DNA of 64,000 nt, taken from positions 123,466 to 187,465 of the forward strand of contig JADJSZ010000002.1 in assembly GCA_016711405.1 (NCBI GenBank), given 5' to 3'. Both the position numbers and the translations under genes were made by a program. This document shows positions 50,335-60,182 of the stretch, in pieces; within the stretch, counting starts at the first letter, position 1; each line of letters opens with the position of its first letter. Below the pieces are notes generated by a model. That model did no database searches, was not told the origin of the DNA, and saw only the letters and a program-made list of their open reading frames with translations. This DNA is from Candidatus Hadersleviella danica. Lineage in GTDB: Bacteria; Chloroflexota; Anaerolineae; Promineifilales; Promineifilaceae.

Positions 50335-53115
50335 ATGGTTATCAAATACATTCTCAAAAACTTCCAGCGGCGCAAGGTGCGGACGTTGCTGATGGTGCTT
50401 TCGCTGATGGTGAGCACCGCCCTGATTGTGGCCATGAGTGCCACGGTGGAGACGGTGCGCCGCTCCAATGTGGATTTAATTTCGTCTACGATTGGCCGCT
50501 ATGATATTTCGGTGGCCAAGACAGATATTAGCCCCGACCCGTTTGTGGAGGTGGCGCGGGTACGCGAGGCGATTTTAGCGGCCGATAATCGCATCACGGC
50601 CGTTTACCCCCGCTTTGTGGTCGAGGCGGAACTGAGCGGCAATGGCTTCCAGACCAACGGCAACCTCATTGGCATTTTGCCCGACGAGGGGGTGGGCAAA
50701 ATAGATGTGGTGGAGGGGAGTTTGGACTTTGCCAACGAAGGGGTGGCCTTGCTCGAGCCAACCGCGAATGCCTTCAACTTGGGTGTGGGGGATTTTATCG
50801 AGGTGGCTTATAGCTTTCCCCAACCCCGTGCCGAAGGGCAAACGGCCGCTGTGGGAGCCAGCCAACGGCGCGTCGTCGGCCGTTTTCCCATCACCGCCAT
50901 TGTGCGCCAAACAGGGGTGGTGGGCTTTGGCAGTAGCGATGGCCTGATAGCTGATTTTGAGCAAGTGCAAACATGGCTGGGGCTAACGGGACAAGCCAAC
51001 AGCCTTATCGCCATTGTCAACCCGGCCGTGTACGAGGCGGGCAACTCCGAAGAGGCGGCGCTGGCCGTGCGCGATGTGGCGGTGCAGGTGCAAGCCGCGC
51101 TCGGCGACCAATACAGCTATTCGCTCGACAAGGCCCGCATTTTAGACCAATCGGCGCAAGGGTTTTTGGTGTTGCAATCGCTCATCAACACCTATGGCCT
51201 CATGGCTTTTGGGGTGGTCGGCTTGCTCATCCACACCTTGGTAATGACCAATGTACAGGAGCAACGGCGCGAAATGGCCGTGCTACGGATTTTGGGGAGC
51301 CAGCGCAGTTATCTGTTTGCCATTGTCATGGCCGAAGTGGCCGTGATTGGGGTGATGGGAGTCAGCGTGGGGGTGGTGCTGGGGCAATTGCTCACCCAAT
51401 ACGCCGTTGTGCCTTTTATCGAGGGGCAAATGGCGACGGAGGGGCTGGTTATCACCATTCAGCCAGCGGTGAGCGCGGCCGTGATTTTGCCCTCGGTGAT
51501 TGCCGCCTTTGCCGTGCTGTTTATCAGCGCCCTGCGCCCCGCCCAAGATGCCTCGCGCACCAAGGTCATGGTGGCCATTAATCCCGGCGTGGCCGATAAC
51601 ATCCAACTGGAAGATTTGGCCGCCCTGCGCGAAAAACGGCCGAACCTGCGCTTTTTTATCGTCGGCCTCGTGCTCATGTTCACCGTTTCGATGGTCTTGG
51701 GGCTGAACATCGTCTCCACCCTTGGCAACCCCGCCCTCGAGGCGACCATCTTTTTTGCGGCCATTTTAATGATGGTGTTGGGGCTGGGGCTGGTCTTTTT
51801 GATTGTGACGCGGCCGTTTGAGCAACTGCTCCTGTTGGGGATGGGTCTGTTTGCCCCCCGCTTGGCCTATTTTGCCACGCGCAACGTCGGCCGAAGCAAC
51901 CAACGCAACGCCCTGATTTCGCTGATGGTGCTGTTTAGTGGGGTGTTGCCCAGCTTTTTGGCCACCCAAAACGCCCTCAACTATGCCAACATTGAGACGG
52001 ATGTGCGGCTGGACATGGGCGCACCGATTGAGATGCGCGTCTTCACCCGCTTTCAGGAACCGCAGTTGGCCGCGCTGGATTGGCTACGGCCGAGCTTTTT
52101 GGCCGAAGAGTTGGGCCAAATCGAAGGCATCGAAAACATGATTGGGCTGACCCGCGACTACCCCATTAACGTGGGGGATGCGGTGGATATGCGCACCAAC
52201 AACCTCTCGCTCATTGGGGTGACGGGCGACTTAAACGAGGTGATGTATGGGGATATGGTGATTATGGCGGGGGGGGGCACAGAGGCTCTGAGCCGCATTG
52301 CGGCCGACCCTTATGCCATTGTGATTAGCGAAGCGGCGGCCGAAACGCTGGCCATCCCGCTGGGCGGGGTGATTAAGCTCAAAGGGGAGGGGTTGGATCA
52401 TGTGGAGGAGTTTACGGTGGTGGGCATTGCCCGCCGCTTGCCGGGCTTTGATGGAATCGGCCGTGCCCGCTCCCAAGCGAGTGGCAGTACCGCGCTGGTC
52501 TCGCTGGCCGCTTTTCACCGCCTCTCCACCGCCCCCAATTTGGCCCTGCCGGGCATGGATGACCCCGTGTTAAACCGGGTGCTGGCCACGGTTAGCCCCA
52601 CGGCCGATGTGGAAGCGGTGGATGCTGTGTTGCGCGGCGAATATGGCTTTGAGCGGGGGATGTGGACGCGGGTGATGGAGGTGCAACTGCAACAGGCGCG
52701 TGACCAGCAGTTTCAATCCCAATTGCTGTTGCTGGTGATGACTTTGATTAGCTTTACCACGGCCGTGTTTGGCGTGTTTGCCGTCATTTATGTGACCATC
52801 TATTCCCGTCGGCTGGAAATTGGGATGATGAAGGCGATGGGCACGCGCAAATGGGAGCTGACGGGTACGCTCATCCTCGAATCCATCGCCATGACCCTGA
52901 GCGCGGCCTTGGCGGGCATTGTGGCGGGGGCGGCGATGGGGTATTTGTTCGCCTACATTGACAACACGACGGCGCAACGGCCGATGATTTGGGCGGTGGA
53001 CACGACGGTGATGCCCTTTGTGGTCATCATGGTGGTGTTGGCCAGCATTGTGGGCACATTCTTTTCAGCTCGCCGCATTGTGAAGTACAAGGCAGTGGAG
53101 ATTTTGCGCATGTAA
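50335..53115 (+). CDS. FtsX-like permease of MacB-type ABC transporter
   Basis: This 926-aa protein contains two FtsX domains: an N-terminal transmembrane helix (residues 14-35, RRKVRTLLMVLSLMVSTALI), a periplasmic MacB-like domain (about 45-270), three helices near 285-400, a second set with its own anchor near 440-510 and another large extracytoplasmic domain (about 555-800), then the final three helices with KAMGTRKWELTGTLI, the coupling segment. It works with the preceding ATPase and the following adaptor. The double size (two permease halves fused) is common in DUF214-type transporters. Confidence 0.93.
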   Translation: MVIKYILKNFQRRKVRTLLMVLSLMVSTALIVAMSATVETVRRSNVDLISSTIGRYDISVAKTDISPDPFVEVARVREAILAADNRITAVYPRFVVEAELSGNGFQTNGNLIGILPDEGVGKIDVVEGSLDFANEGVALLEPTANAFNLGVGDFIEVAYSFPQPRAEGQTAAVGASQRRVVGRFPITAIVRQTGVVGFGSSDGLIADFEQVQTWLGLTGQANSLIAIVNPAVYEAGNSEEAALAVRDVAVQVQAALGDQYSYSLDKARILDQSAQGFLVLQSLINTYGLMAFGVVGLLIHTLVMTNVQEQRREMAVLRILGSQRSYLFAIVMAEVAVIGVMGVSVGVVLGQLLTQYAVVPFIEGQMATEGLVITIQPAVSAAVILPSVIAAFAVLFISALRPAQDASRTKVMVAINPGVADNIQLEDLAALREKRPNLRFFIVGLVLMFTVSMVLGLNIVSTLGNPALEATIFFAAILMMVLGLGLVFLIVTRPFEQLLLLGMGLFAPRLAYFATRNVGRSNQRNALISLMVLFSGVLPSFLATQNALNYANIETDVRLDMGAPIEMRVFTRFQEPQLAALDWLRPSFLAEELGQIEGIENMIGLTRDYPINVGDAVDMRTNNLSLIGVTGDLNEVMYGDMVIMAGGGTEALSRIAADPYAIVISEAAAETLAIPLGGVIKLKGEGLDHVEEFTVVGIARRLPGFDGIGRARSQASGSTALVSLAAFHRLSTAPNLALPGMDDPVLNRVLATVSPTADVEAVDAVLRGEYGFERGMWTRVMEVQLQQARDQQFQSQLLLLVMTLISFTTAVFGVFAVIYVTIYSRRLEIGMMKAMGTRKWELTGTLILESIAMTLSAALAGIVAGAAMGYLFAYIDNTTAQRPMIWAVDTTVMPFVVIMVVLASIVGTFFSARRIVKYKAVEILRM

Positions 53116-53118
53116 AGG

Positions 53119-53202
53119 AGGGTTATTGGTTACTCGTTATTGGGGGTGTTGGTCGGAATACGTAGCGAGTAACGAATAACCAGTAACGATTAACGAGTAC
53201 CA
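53119..53202. repeat. heptad-repeat hairpin (ATAACGA units)
   Basis: GGGTTATTGGTTACTCGTTATTGG pairs with GAGTAACGAATAACCAGTAACG. It fills the gap between permease and adaptor genes within one operon. Confidence 0.75.
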
Positions 53203-53207
53203 ATCTT

Positions 53208-54499
53208 ATGAACAGATTTTACAACCTAACGATTTTGGTTTTGAGTTTGGCCGTTTTTGCGGCCGCGTGTGGGCAACCAGCGGGGCCGCCGCCCGAGGCG
53301 GGGCTATCTACGGCCGTGCCATCGGCCACGGAAGAGGCGATGGTGGGCGAAGGTGCGGCTACGGCCGTGCCCGACCGCTCGGCCAACCTGACCATTTTGG
53401 CGGATGGGGTGATTAAAGTCGGCCGTCCTGTGTTGGCGCTTAGCTTCCAAACCAGCGGCCGACTGCTCGAGTTGGCTGTCCAGCCGGGGGATGTGGTGGC
53501 CGAAGGGCAACTGCTGGGCACGCTGGATGATGCCGCCCTGCAGGATGCCATCACCAGTGCTGAGTTGCGGGTGACACAGGCGGAACTCAGTTTGGCGCAG
53601 TCGCCAGCGGATTTGGAGAAATTGGTGACATGGGAACCCGATGCCAATGCGGTGGCGGTGGCGGAGGCGAATTTGGTCTCGGCCGAGGCGAGTTTGGCGC
53701 GGGCCGAGGTACAGGATGGCGCGGCCGGGAATAGCCTGACGGCCGTTAACATCCAAGTGACCCAAGCGCAACGAGGCGTGGACGATGCCCAAAAGGCGTA
53801 TGACACAGCCTTTGACCCCGCCCGCGAGTGGGAATTAAATGACCCGTGGCGGAGTGAGGCATTGAAGGCGGAGCGGGATAGAGCGACGCGGGGTTGCAGT
53901 CGGCACAGGAGCAGTTGCAGATTGCCCGCTCGAATTGGGCGTTGGAGGCGGCGCGGCTGAATCAGGATTCGGCCGTGAGTGCCGAGGTGAGTGTATTGAC
54001 GGCGCAACAGGAGTTGGCGCGGGCGACGACGGGGCCGACGGACGCGGAACTGGCCACGGCCGAACTGGCCGTCGAACGGGCAGAACTGACACTGGAGCAG
54101 GAGCAGTTTGCCTTGCAACAGGCGCAGGACAATTTGGCGCAGGTGCAACTCATGGCCCCGTGGGCGGGGGTGGTGTTATCGGTGGAGGCTGTACAAGGGG
54201 GGATGGTGGGGGCTGGCTCGCCTGTGCTGACGCTGTTGGACAACACGCAGTTGGAGTTCCACACGACGAATGTGAGTGAGCGGGATTTGGCGCAGGTTGT
54301 GCCGGGGCAAACGGCCGTGGTGACGCTGAAGAGCTATCCGAATACGCCCTTGGCGGGAACTGTCTGGCGGATTGGGGTGCAGGCGGAGGGGACGGTGGGG
54401 GATGCGGCCGTGTTCCCTGTGGTGGTGCGGCTGGATGCGGCCGAGGTGGAGATTCGGCCGGGGATGACGGGGCGGGTGGAGATTTTGCGGGAGGAGTAG
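53208..54499 (+). CDS. RND/MacA-type adaptor lipoprotein, one frameshift
   Basis: A lipoprotein signal (LAVFAAACGQP) leads into an adaptor. The first lipoyl half GDVVAEGQLLGTLDDAAL is near residue 100, a coiled-coil hairpin lies at about 110-300 (ITSAELRVTQAELSLA, then the second frame QEQLQIARSNWALEAARLNQD), the second lipoyl half LMAPWAGVVLSVEA follows, and the beta-barrel is DLAQVVPGQTAVVTLKSYPN. A single-base break near 53880-53893 joins the two frames. It should couple the ABC transporter at 49515-53115 to its extracytoplasmic substrate in this monoderm-like organism. Confidence 0.87.
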
Positions 54500-55929
54500 G
54501 GGAAAGGAAGAACGGCCGTGTTCTGGGACGGTCAAGCCAAGTTTCACTTTCTGTACCCAGTCTGGGCAATTCATCACCACGAGCTGTTTTAGTTGGGCCC
54601 CGCCGGGGCGCCGCCGGCCCCCCCCCCGCCCCCCCGCCCGCCCCCCCCCCGCCGCGGGGGCGCCCCCCGGGGGCGGGGGCCCGGCCCCCGCCCCCCCGCC
54701 CCCCCCGGGCGGCCGGCGCCCCCGCCCCCGCCCCGCCCCCCGGGCCGCCCCCCCCCCCCGGCCCCGCGCCCCCCGGGGGGGGGGCGTGCTCACAGAGTCA
54801 AAAATTCCCTCCGTGGCGGGGGGGTGGGCGCCGCTTCCCCCCTCCCCCATTCCCCCGGCTTAATTCCCCCCCCCCCCGAGCCCGGTTGGGATGGGTTCAC
54901 ACCCCCGCCCCCCCGGCGGCCTCCCCGGGGGAAGCCCCCCCCCCCCCCCCTATTTCCGCACCCCCCCAAAAAAAAAAAAAATTTCCCCCAAAAAACGGGA
55001 CGCCGGCTTGCCTCTGTTTTCCCCCCCCCCCCCACAACAAAAACCCCCCCCCCCCAATAAGCCTTCGCCCCAGCCGCGCGAACCCCCCCCAACCCCCCCC
55101 CCCCGGAGTCCCCAGGGGGGGGAGCCCGCCCCCCCATTATCCTCCCCCCCAAAGAGGCGGGCCCCCACCCCCCCCTCCCTCCAAAAAACAATAAGCCCCC
55201 CCCCCCCCCCGGTTTTCACCCCAACCCCGGCACCTCCAGGGGATTCCTTGATACCCCCCCCCCAACTCCTCCCCCCCTGGGCCCCCCCCGCTTCCCCTTT
55301 TAAAATTTCCCCGGCACTTACACACTGCCCGCCCCACCAAAAAAAGGGGCGCGGGCCCTCCCCCCGCGGGCCCCCAAACCCCCCGCCCCCCGCCACCAGA
55401 AATTCCGGCCCCCCTTGCCGCAACCAAAAAAAAATTCACGACAAATCCTTTCACCCTGGGCCCCAAAAACCCACCCCCCGGATCCCCCCCCCCCCCGCGC
55501 CGGGGAGGATTCCCCCCCCCGGGCGGGTTTCCGCAAGCTCCCACATAAAGACCAAAGTTTAGCTGGGAGGTGCCGACCCCCAGCCCCTCCACCAAAAGGG
55601 GGGAGCGGCGGGGGAACGCGCGAGGGGGGGGGGGTCCCCCCGGCGGGGTTCGGGCGGCCCCCGGCCCGCCATTTACCGGGCGGGGGCCCCCACGGCCGGG
55701 CCGCCCCGGCCCCGCCCCGGGGGGGGGCCGCCGGGGGGGGCGAGCCGGCCGGCCCCGGGGGGGGGGGGGGGGGGGGGGGGCGCGGGGACCCCGGGAAGGG
55801 CGGGGGGGGGGGAAGGGGGGGGGGCGGGGGGGGCCGCCGGGGGGGCGCCGAGGGGGGGCCGCCGGCCCCGGGGCCGCCGGCGGCGGGGGGCCGGGGGGGG
55901 GGGGGGGGGGCGCGGGGCGAGGTTCCCCC
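54500..55929. other. low-complexity G/C-run stretch, probable artefact; no gene
   Basis: Normal sequence continues to about 54597, then 1.3 kb of C-, G- and a few A-runs follow. Short islands such as 55535-55580 look like true sequence. Long ORFs occur on both strands only because stop codons are depleted; their proteins are Pro/Gly/Arg homopolymers. The end of the FkbM gene is lost in this stretch. Confidence 0.75.
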
Positions 55930-56639
55930 ATTCATGCCCTGCACGGCCGCTTTCATCTCAGCGGCCGTTACCCATGTTGGCGATTTCAGGTCACTCGCCT
56001 CTGAAAAAGTCCAGTTGTACTCATACCGCCCTAGTTCTTCAATCCGCTCAATACAACCCAACGCCCGCTCCTTCTCTATCGTCAGGTATTCAAACGAAAG
56101 GCATTTGAGCGGCGACGATAGCCCCGACAAGACCAGCAATTCCGCCCCCTCCACATCAATCTTGCAAAAATCAGGGGAGCCATAACGGCCGATGAGTTGG
56201 TCAAGCGTGAACGCCTGCACCTGAAACTCTTTGTCCCAACTGTATTTGCCCCACATCGGGTCGGCTTTCTTGTCCTCAATCCAGCTTCGGTCAATGGTGG
56301 AAAGGCTGGGGTTTTTACTGTTGTGGTAGAAAGAAACAACCCCCTCTTCTCGGGCAACCACCCCTTGCAGGAGCGTCACCCCATCATCCCCCCGTATTTT
56401 CTGGCCAAAAACGCATGAAGGCTGGGTTGTGGCTCGATGGCGACTACCGTAGCCCCCAATTTGCGCCAAATGGGGATGCGGTTGCCAAAGTGGGAGCCGA
56501 TGTCAAAGCAGAGCATTCCTTGGCGGATGAACGGCCGATACAGCCTGAACAACCGCGCTTTGCCCCCCGGAACCCCATAAGCCACGGCATAGGTTCTGGC
56601 AAACCCAAACCACTCGCCCAATTTCTCAAATAAATTCAT
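55930..56639 (-). CDS. FkbM family methyltransferase, frameshifted, 3' end lost
   Basis: The N-terminal part from 56639 (MNLFEKLGEWFGFARTYAV) runs through the SAM-binding motif MLCFDIGSHFGNRIPIW and VVAIEPQPSLHAFL. A break in the C-run at 56388-56393 shifts to the frame with VARE-type LLQGVVAREEGVVSFYHN, DRSWIE and the acidic FCKIDVEGAE. The family methylates hydroxyl groups on sugars or lipids. After AAVQGMN near 55935 the reading passes into the low-complexity stretch, so the C-terminus cannot be defined. Confidence 0.85.
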
Positions 56640-56649
56640 CTTGTTCCTT

Positions 56650-56720
56650 GATTGGTGTAATGGTGTATTGGTGTAGTTGTGTATGTCAATATACGACTAC
56701 ACCAATAGACCAATAAACAA
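56650..56720. repeat. octad-repeat hairpin (TTGGTGTA units)
   Basis: GATTGGTGTAATGGTGTATTGG plus GTGTAG on the left, ACGACTACACCAATAGACCAATAAAC on the right. It starts 10 bp upstream of the FkbM start on the minus strand. Confidence 0.75.
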
Positions 56721-56742
56721 AGCAACGGCTTCTTGAACTGCA

Positions 56743-57320
56743 TTAGTAAAATTTCTCCCCCTTATCCAGCATCTCTAAAATTTTTTCCACCCATTTTTGC
56801 CGCGTTGCGGGCTTCTTGGCCGTTTGGAGTCGATAACCAATGGCATATTGATTTTGCCGATTGAGGGTTTGGAAGAACGCTTTGGCCGCTGGGCGTTGTT
56901 CGAGCAACGCCAGAAAATCGGGGGCATGGTCATCTCGCTGGCGGGGGCGTAGGCGGCTTCCCAACGGCCGTCGGCTTGCGCCGCCCGCACATGCACCAAC
57001 CCCACCTCTTGCATCCGCCCGGCCGCCATCAGCCGCTCCACATGTTCCCGATTGCGTTGCGACCAATTGCTCCCTTGGCGGCGGGGCGTAAACCGCTGGA
57101 GGTAAGCCTCATCGTCTAAGCTCTTTTTGACCCCATCAATCCACCCCCAACACAGCGCCTCAATCACCGCCTCCTCCCAATTGATGGTTTTCGTACCCGA
57201 AGCCTTCTTAAAAATCTTGAGCCATAATTCTGGCTCAGAGGCGTGGTTGGCCTCTAACCACGCCCAAAAGGCGGCCGAGTCTTCAAAGGCGTGAATACGG
57301 GATTGGTTAGGTTCTGGCAT
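56743..57320 (-). CDS. YdeI/OmdA family protein, one frameshift
   Basis: This protein of about 192 aa has YdeI-type N-terminal features (AAFWAWLEANHASEPELWLKI and EEAVIEALCWGWIDGVKK) and the typical RFTPRRQGSNWSQRNREHVERL; after the break the OmdA-like helices appear in FLALLEQRPAAKAFFQTLNR and RQKWVEKILEML. A missing base in the G-run at 56920-56924 would restore one frame. Such proteins are called bacteriocin-protection or DUF1801-like; function is uncertain. Confidence 0.87.
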
Positions 57321-57355
57321 ATCGTTTTTCTCGGGTGAGTCATGTATAAAGCCGT

Positions 57356-57805
57356 TTAGGGTGGCTGGGCGATTGATTGGGGTTCTTGCACAGGTAGTGG
57401 GGGATACGGCCGTGCTTCCTGTGGTATTATCGTTGGTTGCGGCCGTGAGGGGGCTACGGCAGGGCAGAGCAGGGTGGGGGATTGTGCAGGAAGCGTAATC
57501 AATATAACCGCAGGGGCTGTTGGTTGGGGTGCGGGGAAAATTGCTTGGACCACAACTTCCCGCACCACCACAAGGTGTTCGTTGGCCAATGTTAGCCCCA
57601 CACAGGCAAAAATAATAATGACAAAACATCCCCCTCTATTAGATGGTTGGGGAGGTGGGTCTAGGGCTTCGCGAACTCGGTTAAAGGTTCGTTCTGTTTT
57701 TTGGAGCTTGACCAATAGCAGAATATTGAAGGACAAGACCGCGAAAACAACAAAGGCAACGAACAAGCCTACAACAAGGGCAACTGGCAAATCTTCCCGA
57801 GGCAT
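57356..57805 (-). CDS. hypothetical membrane protein
   Basis: This 149-aa protein has two hydrophobic segments (about 8-32 and 60-75) with a polar, Pro-rich loop between them and a Pro/Gln-rich C-terminal tail (about 95-149). No recognised family. It lies 36 bp upstream of the YdeI-like gene on the same strand, so they may share a transcript. Confidence 0.6.
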   Translation of the reverse strand: MPREDLPVALVVGLFVAFVVFAVLSFNILLLVKLQKTERTFNRVREALDPPPQPSNRGGCFVIIIFACVGLTLANEHLVVVREVVVQAIFPAPQPTAPAVILITLPAQSPTLLCPAVAPSRPQPTIIPQEARPYPPLPVQEPQSIAQPP

Positions 57806-58072
57806 GATGTACTACTACTCCCGGTATATGGTGCAAGGTAACCCTACCCGAATACCGAATTGATTTTGCGCTGAGCGGTTTATTTTCACCACGCTCAAGC
57901 GATATCTAAAGCATTACACCATTTTGTAACCTAAATTACAACTTGTGGCAATGGCTCTCTTCTGCCATTCTATGCCAGTAGATATCACGTCATTCCACGT
58001 AGTTACCCTTTGCCTTCCATATGAGTTTTGTCCTAGTCGCTTGTGCTTTTCATTTCATCGGTTAAACTATCA

Positions 58073-58088
58073 TTAGACAAACGTCTAA
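58073..58088. promoter_or_regulatory. TetR-type operator candidate before the ABC exporter
   Basis: TTAGAC, 4 bp, GTCTAA is a perfect 6-bp inverted repeat of the form typical for TetR-family operators, about 83 bp upstream of the first exporter gene and next to a plausible -10. No TetR gene is in the window. Confidence 0.45.
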
Positions 58089-58094
58089 CAATTT

Positions 58095-58168
58095 TAGATT
58101 TTCGATTTTGGATTGGCGATTTTGGCCAGCCCACTAGCCACTAACCACTAACCACTCCCCACTAACTA
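58095..58168. repeat. short-repeat arrays (TTTTGGAT-like and CCACTAA units)
   Basis: GATTTTC/GATTTTG units (58095-58125) are followed by five units of CCACTAG/CCACTAA/CCACTCC ending 2 bp before the ATG of the ABC exporter gene. No Shine-Dalgarno remains. Confidence 0.7.
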
Positions 58169-58170
58169 CC

Positions 58171-59931
58171 ATGCATCGCTTTACCGTTTACCGACGTTTA
58201 CTGGCCTATTTACGGCCGTATAAATGGCAAGTTTTCCTCGCCTACAGCGCCACCTTCATCGCCGTTCTGCTCAACCTCTACATTCCCCAACTGGTTAAAA
58301 ACGCCATTGATGAAGGGGTGGTGGCAGGGGATATGACGGCCGTGTGGCGCGCCACGGGCCTCATCCTCCTCGTCGCGCTTGTGCGCACCATCGTCAGTTT
58401 CGCCGAGCTATTCGGCGGCGAATGGCTCACCTTCCGCTTCTCCTACGACCTGCGCAACGACTTCTACAACGCCGTCCAATACCTGCCCTTCGCCTTCCAC
58501 GACAAGCACCACACAGGCGATTTGATGAGCCGCGCCACCAGCGACGTGGGCGAAACCGAGCGGTTTGTGGGCACGGGCGCAATTGGCCTCGTCTCCACCA
58601 TCTTCCTCATTTTGGGGGTGATTGGGGCGATGTTTGTGGAAAATGCACGGCTGGCCGTGCTGGCCACAGGGCCGATGGTTATCTTGGTGTGGGTCGCCGT
58701 TCGCTTTGGCTTTAAGGTGCGGGGCATGTTCCAAGTGTTGCAGGAGCAGATGGGAACCATCTCCAAAATCATGCAAGAGAGCCTGACGGGCATCAACCTC
58801 GTCAAAGTATTTGCCCGCGAGCCGCACGAATTGGAGAAGTTTGACCACGAGAACAACATCTGGTTTGACCAACGGGTGGGGCTGATTACCGTCTGGTCCA
58901 ACAATTGGCCCTTCATGGGCTTTCTCGTCGCCCTGAGTATTTTTATTTTGCTGTGGTGGGGCGGCCCCATGGCCTTGGCGGCCGAGGTTTCCATCGGCTC
59001 CCTCTTCGCCATGATTTCCTATGTGCTGTTGCTCAACGGCCCCGTGCAACGGATTGGCTTCCAAGTGAATTTGGCGGCCACGGCCAGCGCCAGCGCCACC
59101 CGCGTCTTCGAGATTATGGATTTGCCCAACGAAGTGGCCGACCAACCTGTCGCGCAAGAATTGCCCCACATCAAGGGGGAGGTGCGTTTTGAGCAGGTCG
59201 GGTTTCATTACGAAGGCGGCCGTACCATTCTGCGCAACATTGATTTTGTGGTACAGCCGGGGCAAACCGTCGCTCTCATTGGCTCGACGGGTTCGGGCAA
59301 ATCCACGATTACCAACTTGCTCCCCCGCTTTTATGAAGTGAGCGACGGCCGCATCCTCATTGACAACCACGACATCCGCGACGTAACCCTGAAGAGTTTG
59401 CGGCGCGAAATTGGCATGGTCTTGCAAGATTCGTTCCTGTTCAGCAACACCATCGCCGAAAATATCGCCTACGGCCGCCCCGGAGCCAAGATGGAAGATG
59501 TAATCACGGCCGCCAAAGCCGCCCGCGCCCACGACTTCATCATGCGCACCCCCGACGGGTACAAGACGATGGTCGGCGAGCGCGGCGTAACGCTGAGCGG
59601 CGGGCAAAAGCAACGGGTGGCCATCGCCCGCGCCCTGCTGGCCGACCCGCGCATTCTCATTTTGGACGATTCGACCAGCAGTGTGGACACCGAAACGGAA
59701 TACCTCATTCAGCAAGCATTGCACACGCTCATGCAGGGGCGCACCACCTTTGTCATTGCCCAACGGCTCCTCACCCTGAAAAGCGCCGACCAAATTTTGG
59801 TGCTCGACCAAGGCCACATCGCCGAACGAGGCACGCACGACCAACTCCTCCAACAACACGGCCTCTACCGCGAAATTTACGACTTGCAACTCAAAGACCA
59901 AGAAGAATTAGTGCTGAGTTCTGAGTTCTAA
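58171..59931 (+). CDS. ABC exporter subunit 1, degenerate nucleotide-site half
   Basis: This 586-aa protein has six membrane helices (residues 1-320) and an ATPase domain. Walker A GSTGSGKSTIT (about 370-380) and signature LSGGQKQR (about 473-480) are intact. The Walker B glutamate is replaced: ILILDDSTSSVD instead of DE, and the H-loop reads VIAQRL instead of VIAHRL (Gln near 530). This is the pattern of the degenerate subunit in heterodimeric exporters of the TM287/288 or BmrCD kind; the partner is at 60183-62057. The last residues (VLSSEF) are encoded by an AGTTCTG heptad repeat that continues past the stop. Confidence 0.94.
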   Translation: MHRFTVYRRLLAYLRPYKWQVFLAYSATFIAVLLNLYIPQLVKNAIDEGVVAGDMTAVWRATGLILLVALVRTIVSFAELFGGEWLTFRFSYDLRNDFYNAVQYLPFAFHDKHHTGDLMSRATSDVGETERFVGTGAIGLVSTIFLILGVIGAMFVENARLAVLATGPMVILVWVAVRFGFKVRGMFQVLQEQMGTISKIMQESLTGINLVKVFAREPHELEKFDHENNIWFDQRVGLITVWSNNWPFMGFLVALSIFILLWWGGPMALAAEVSIGSLFAMISYVLLLNGPVQRIGFQVNLAATASASATRVFEIMDLPNEVADQPVAQELPHIKGEVRFEQVGFHYEGGRTILRNIDFVVQPGQTVALIGSTGSGKSTITNLLPRFYEVSDGRILIDNHDIRDVTLKSLRREIGMVLQDSFLFSNTIAENIAYGRPGAKMEDVITAAKAARAHDFIMRTPDGYKTMVGERGVTLSGGQKQRVAIARALLADPRILILDDSTSSVDTETEYLIQQALHTLMQGRTTFVIAQRLLTLKSADQILVLDQGHIAERGTHDQLLQQHGLYREIYDLQLKDQEELVLSSEF

Positions 59932-59976
59932 GTGCTGAGTACGCACTTCCCCCTCAGCCCTCAGCACTCAGCACTC
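59912..59976. repeat. heptad-repeat hairpin overlapping stop codon (AGTGCTG units)
   Basis: AGTGCTGAGTTCTGAG units cover the last six codons of the exporter subunit and the stop. The inverted arm CAGCCCTCAGCACTCAGCACTC follows and ends 2 bp before the ATG of the 33-aa gene. Confidence 0.78.
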
Positions 59977-59978
59977 TT

Positions 59979-60080
59979 ATGAAAGCTCTGCGCGTTCTCT
60001 ACTTCCTCCTCGGCTTTCTGTCCGGCGCAACGGCCGTGCTCCTCGCCTTGTTGGCCATTGCTTATATGGCTGGCTGGTAG
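59979..60080 (+). CDS. 33-aa single-span membrane peptide between exporter subunits
   Basis: MKALRVLYFLLGFLSG continues into ATAVLLALLAIAYMAGW: a short basic N-terminus and one hydrophobic helix of about 25 residues, no charged residues inside. It sits between the two exporter subunits, in the same orientation, separated from both by repeat arrays. No Shine-Dalgarno is visible, but the neighbouring exporter genes have none either. It may be an accessory peptide of the exporter; the coding call rests on composition and position only. Confidence 0.55.
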   Translation: MKALRVLYFLLGFLSGATAVLLALLAIAYMAGW

Positions 60081-60085
60081 GGGAT

Positions 60086-60182
60086 GGGTTTATTGGTGTA
60101 TTGGTGTACTGGTCTAATAAACAACGACACCAATACACCAATAAACAAATAGACCCATAAACAAATAGACCCATAAACAAAA
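60086..60182. repeat. octad-repeat hairpin (ATTGGTGT and CCATAAACAAATAGA units)
   Basis: TTTATTGGTGTATTGGTGTACTGG faces CACCAATACACCAATAAAC, then two longer units (AAATAGACCCATAAAC) run up to the start codon of the next gene. Confidence 0.78.

Larger units (their letters stand above)
57806..58170. other. gap with operator-like palindrome and repeat array
   Basis: No gene is supported. It contains a TTAGAC-AAAC-GTCTAA inverted repeat (58073-58088), likely promoter elements just before it (TTGTGC-N16-TAAACT) and short repeat arrays up to the ABC gene start. Confidence 0.45.

Noticed and set aside
54593..55931. Long ORFs on both strands (100-260 aa) encoding Pro/Gly/Arg-rich proteins
   Set aside because: Composition is homopolymeric, they overlap on opposite strands, and the underlying DNA is run-rich low-quality sequence. 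They exist because stop codons are depleted.
58408..59901. 497-aa minus-strand ORF opposite the ABC exporter gene
   Set aside because: It is the antisense shadow of a gene with intact ABC motifs; its own translation shows no domain pattern or signal.
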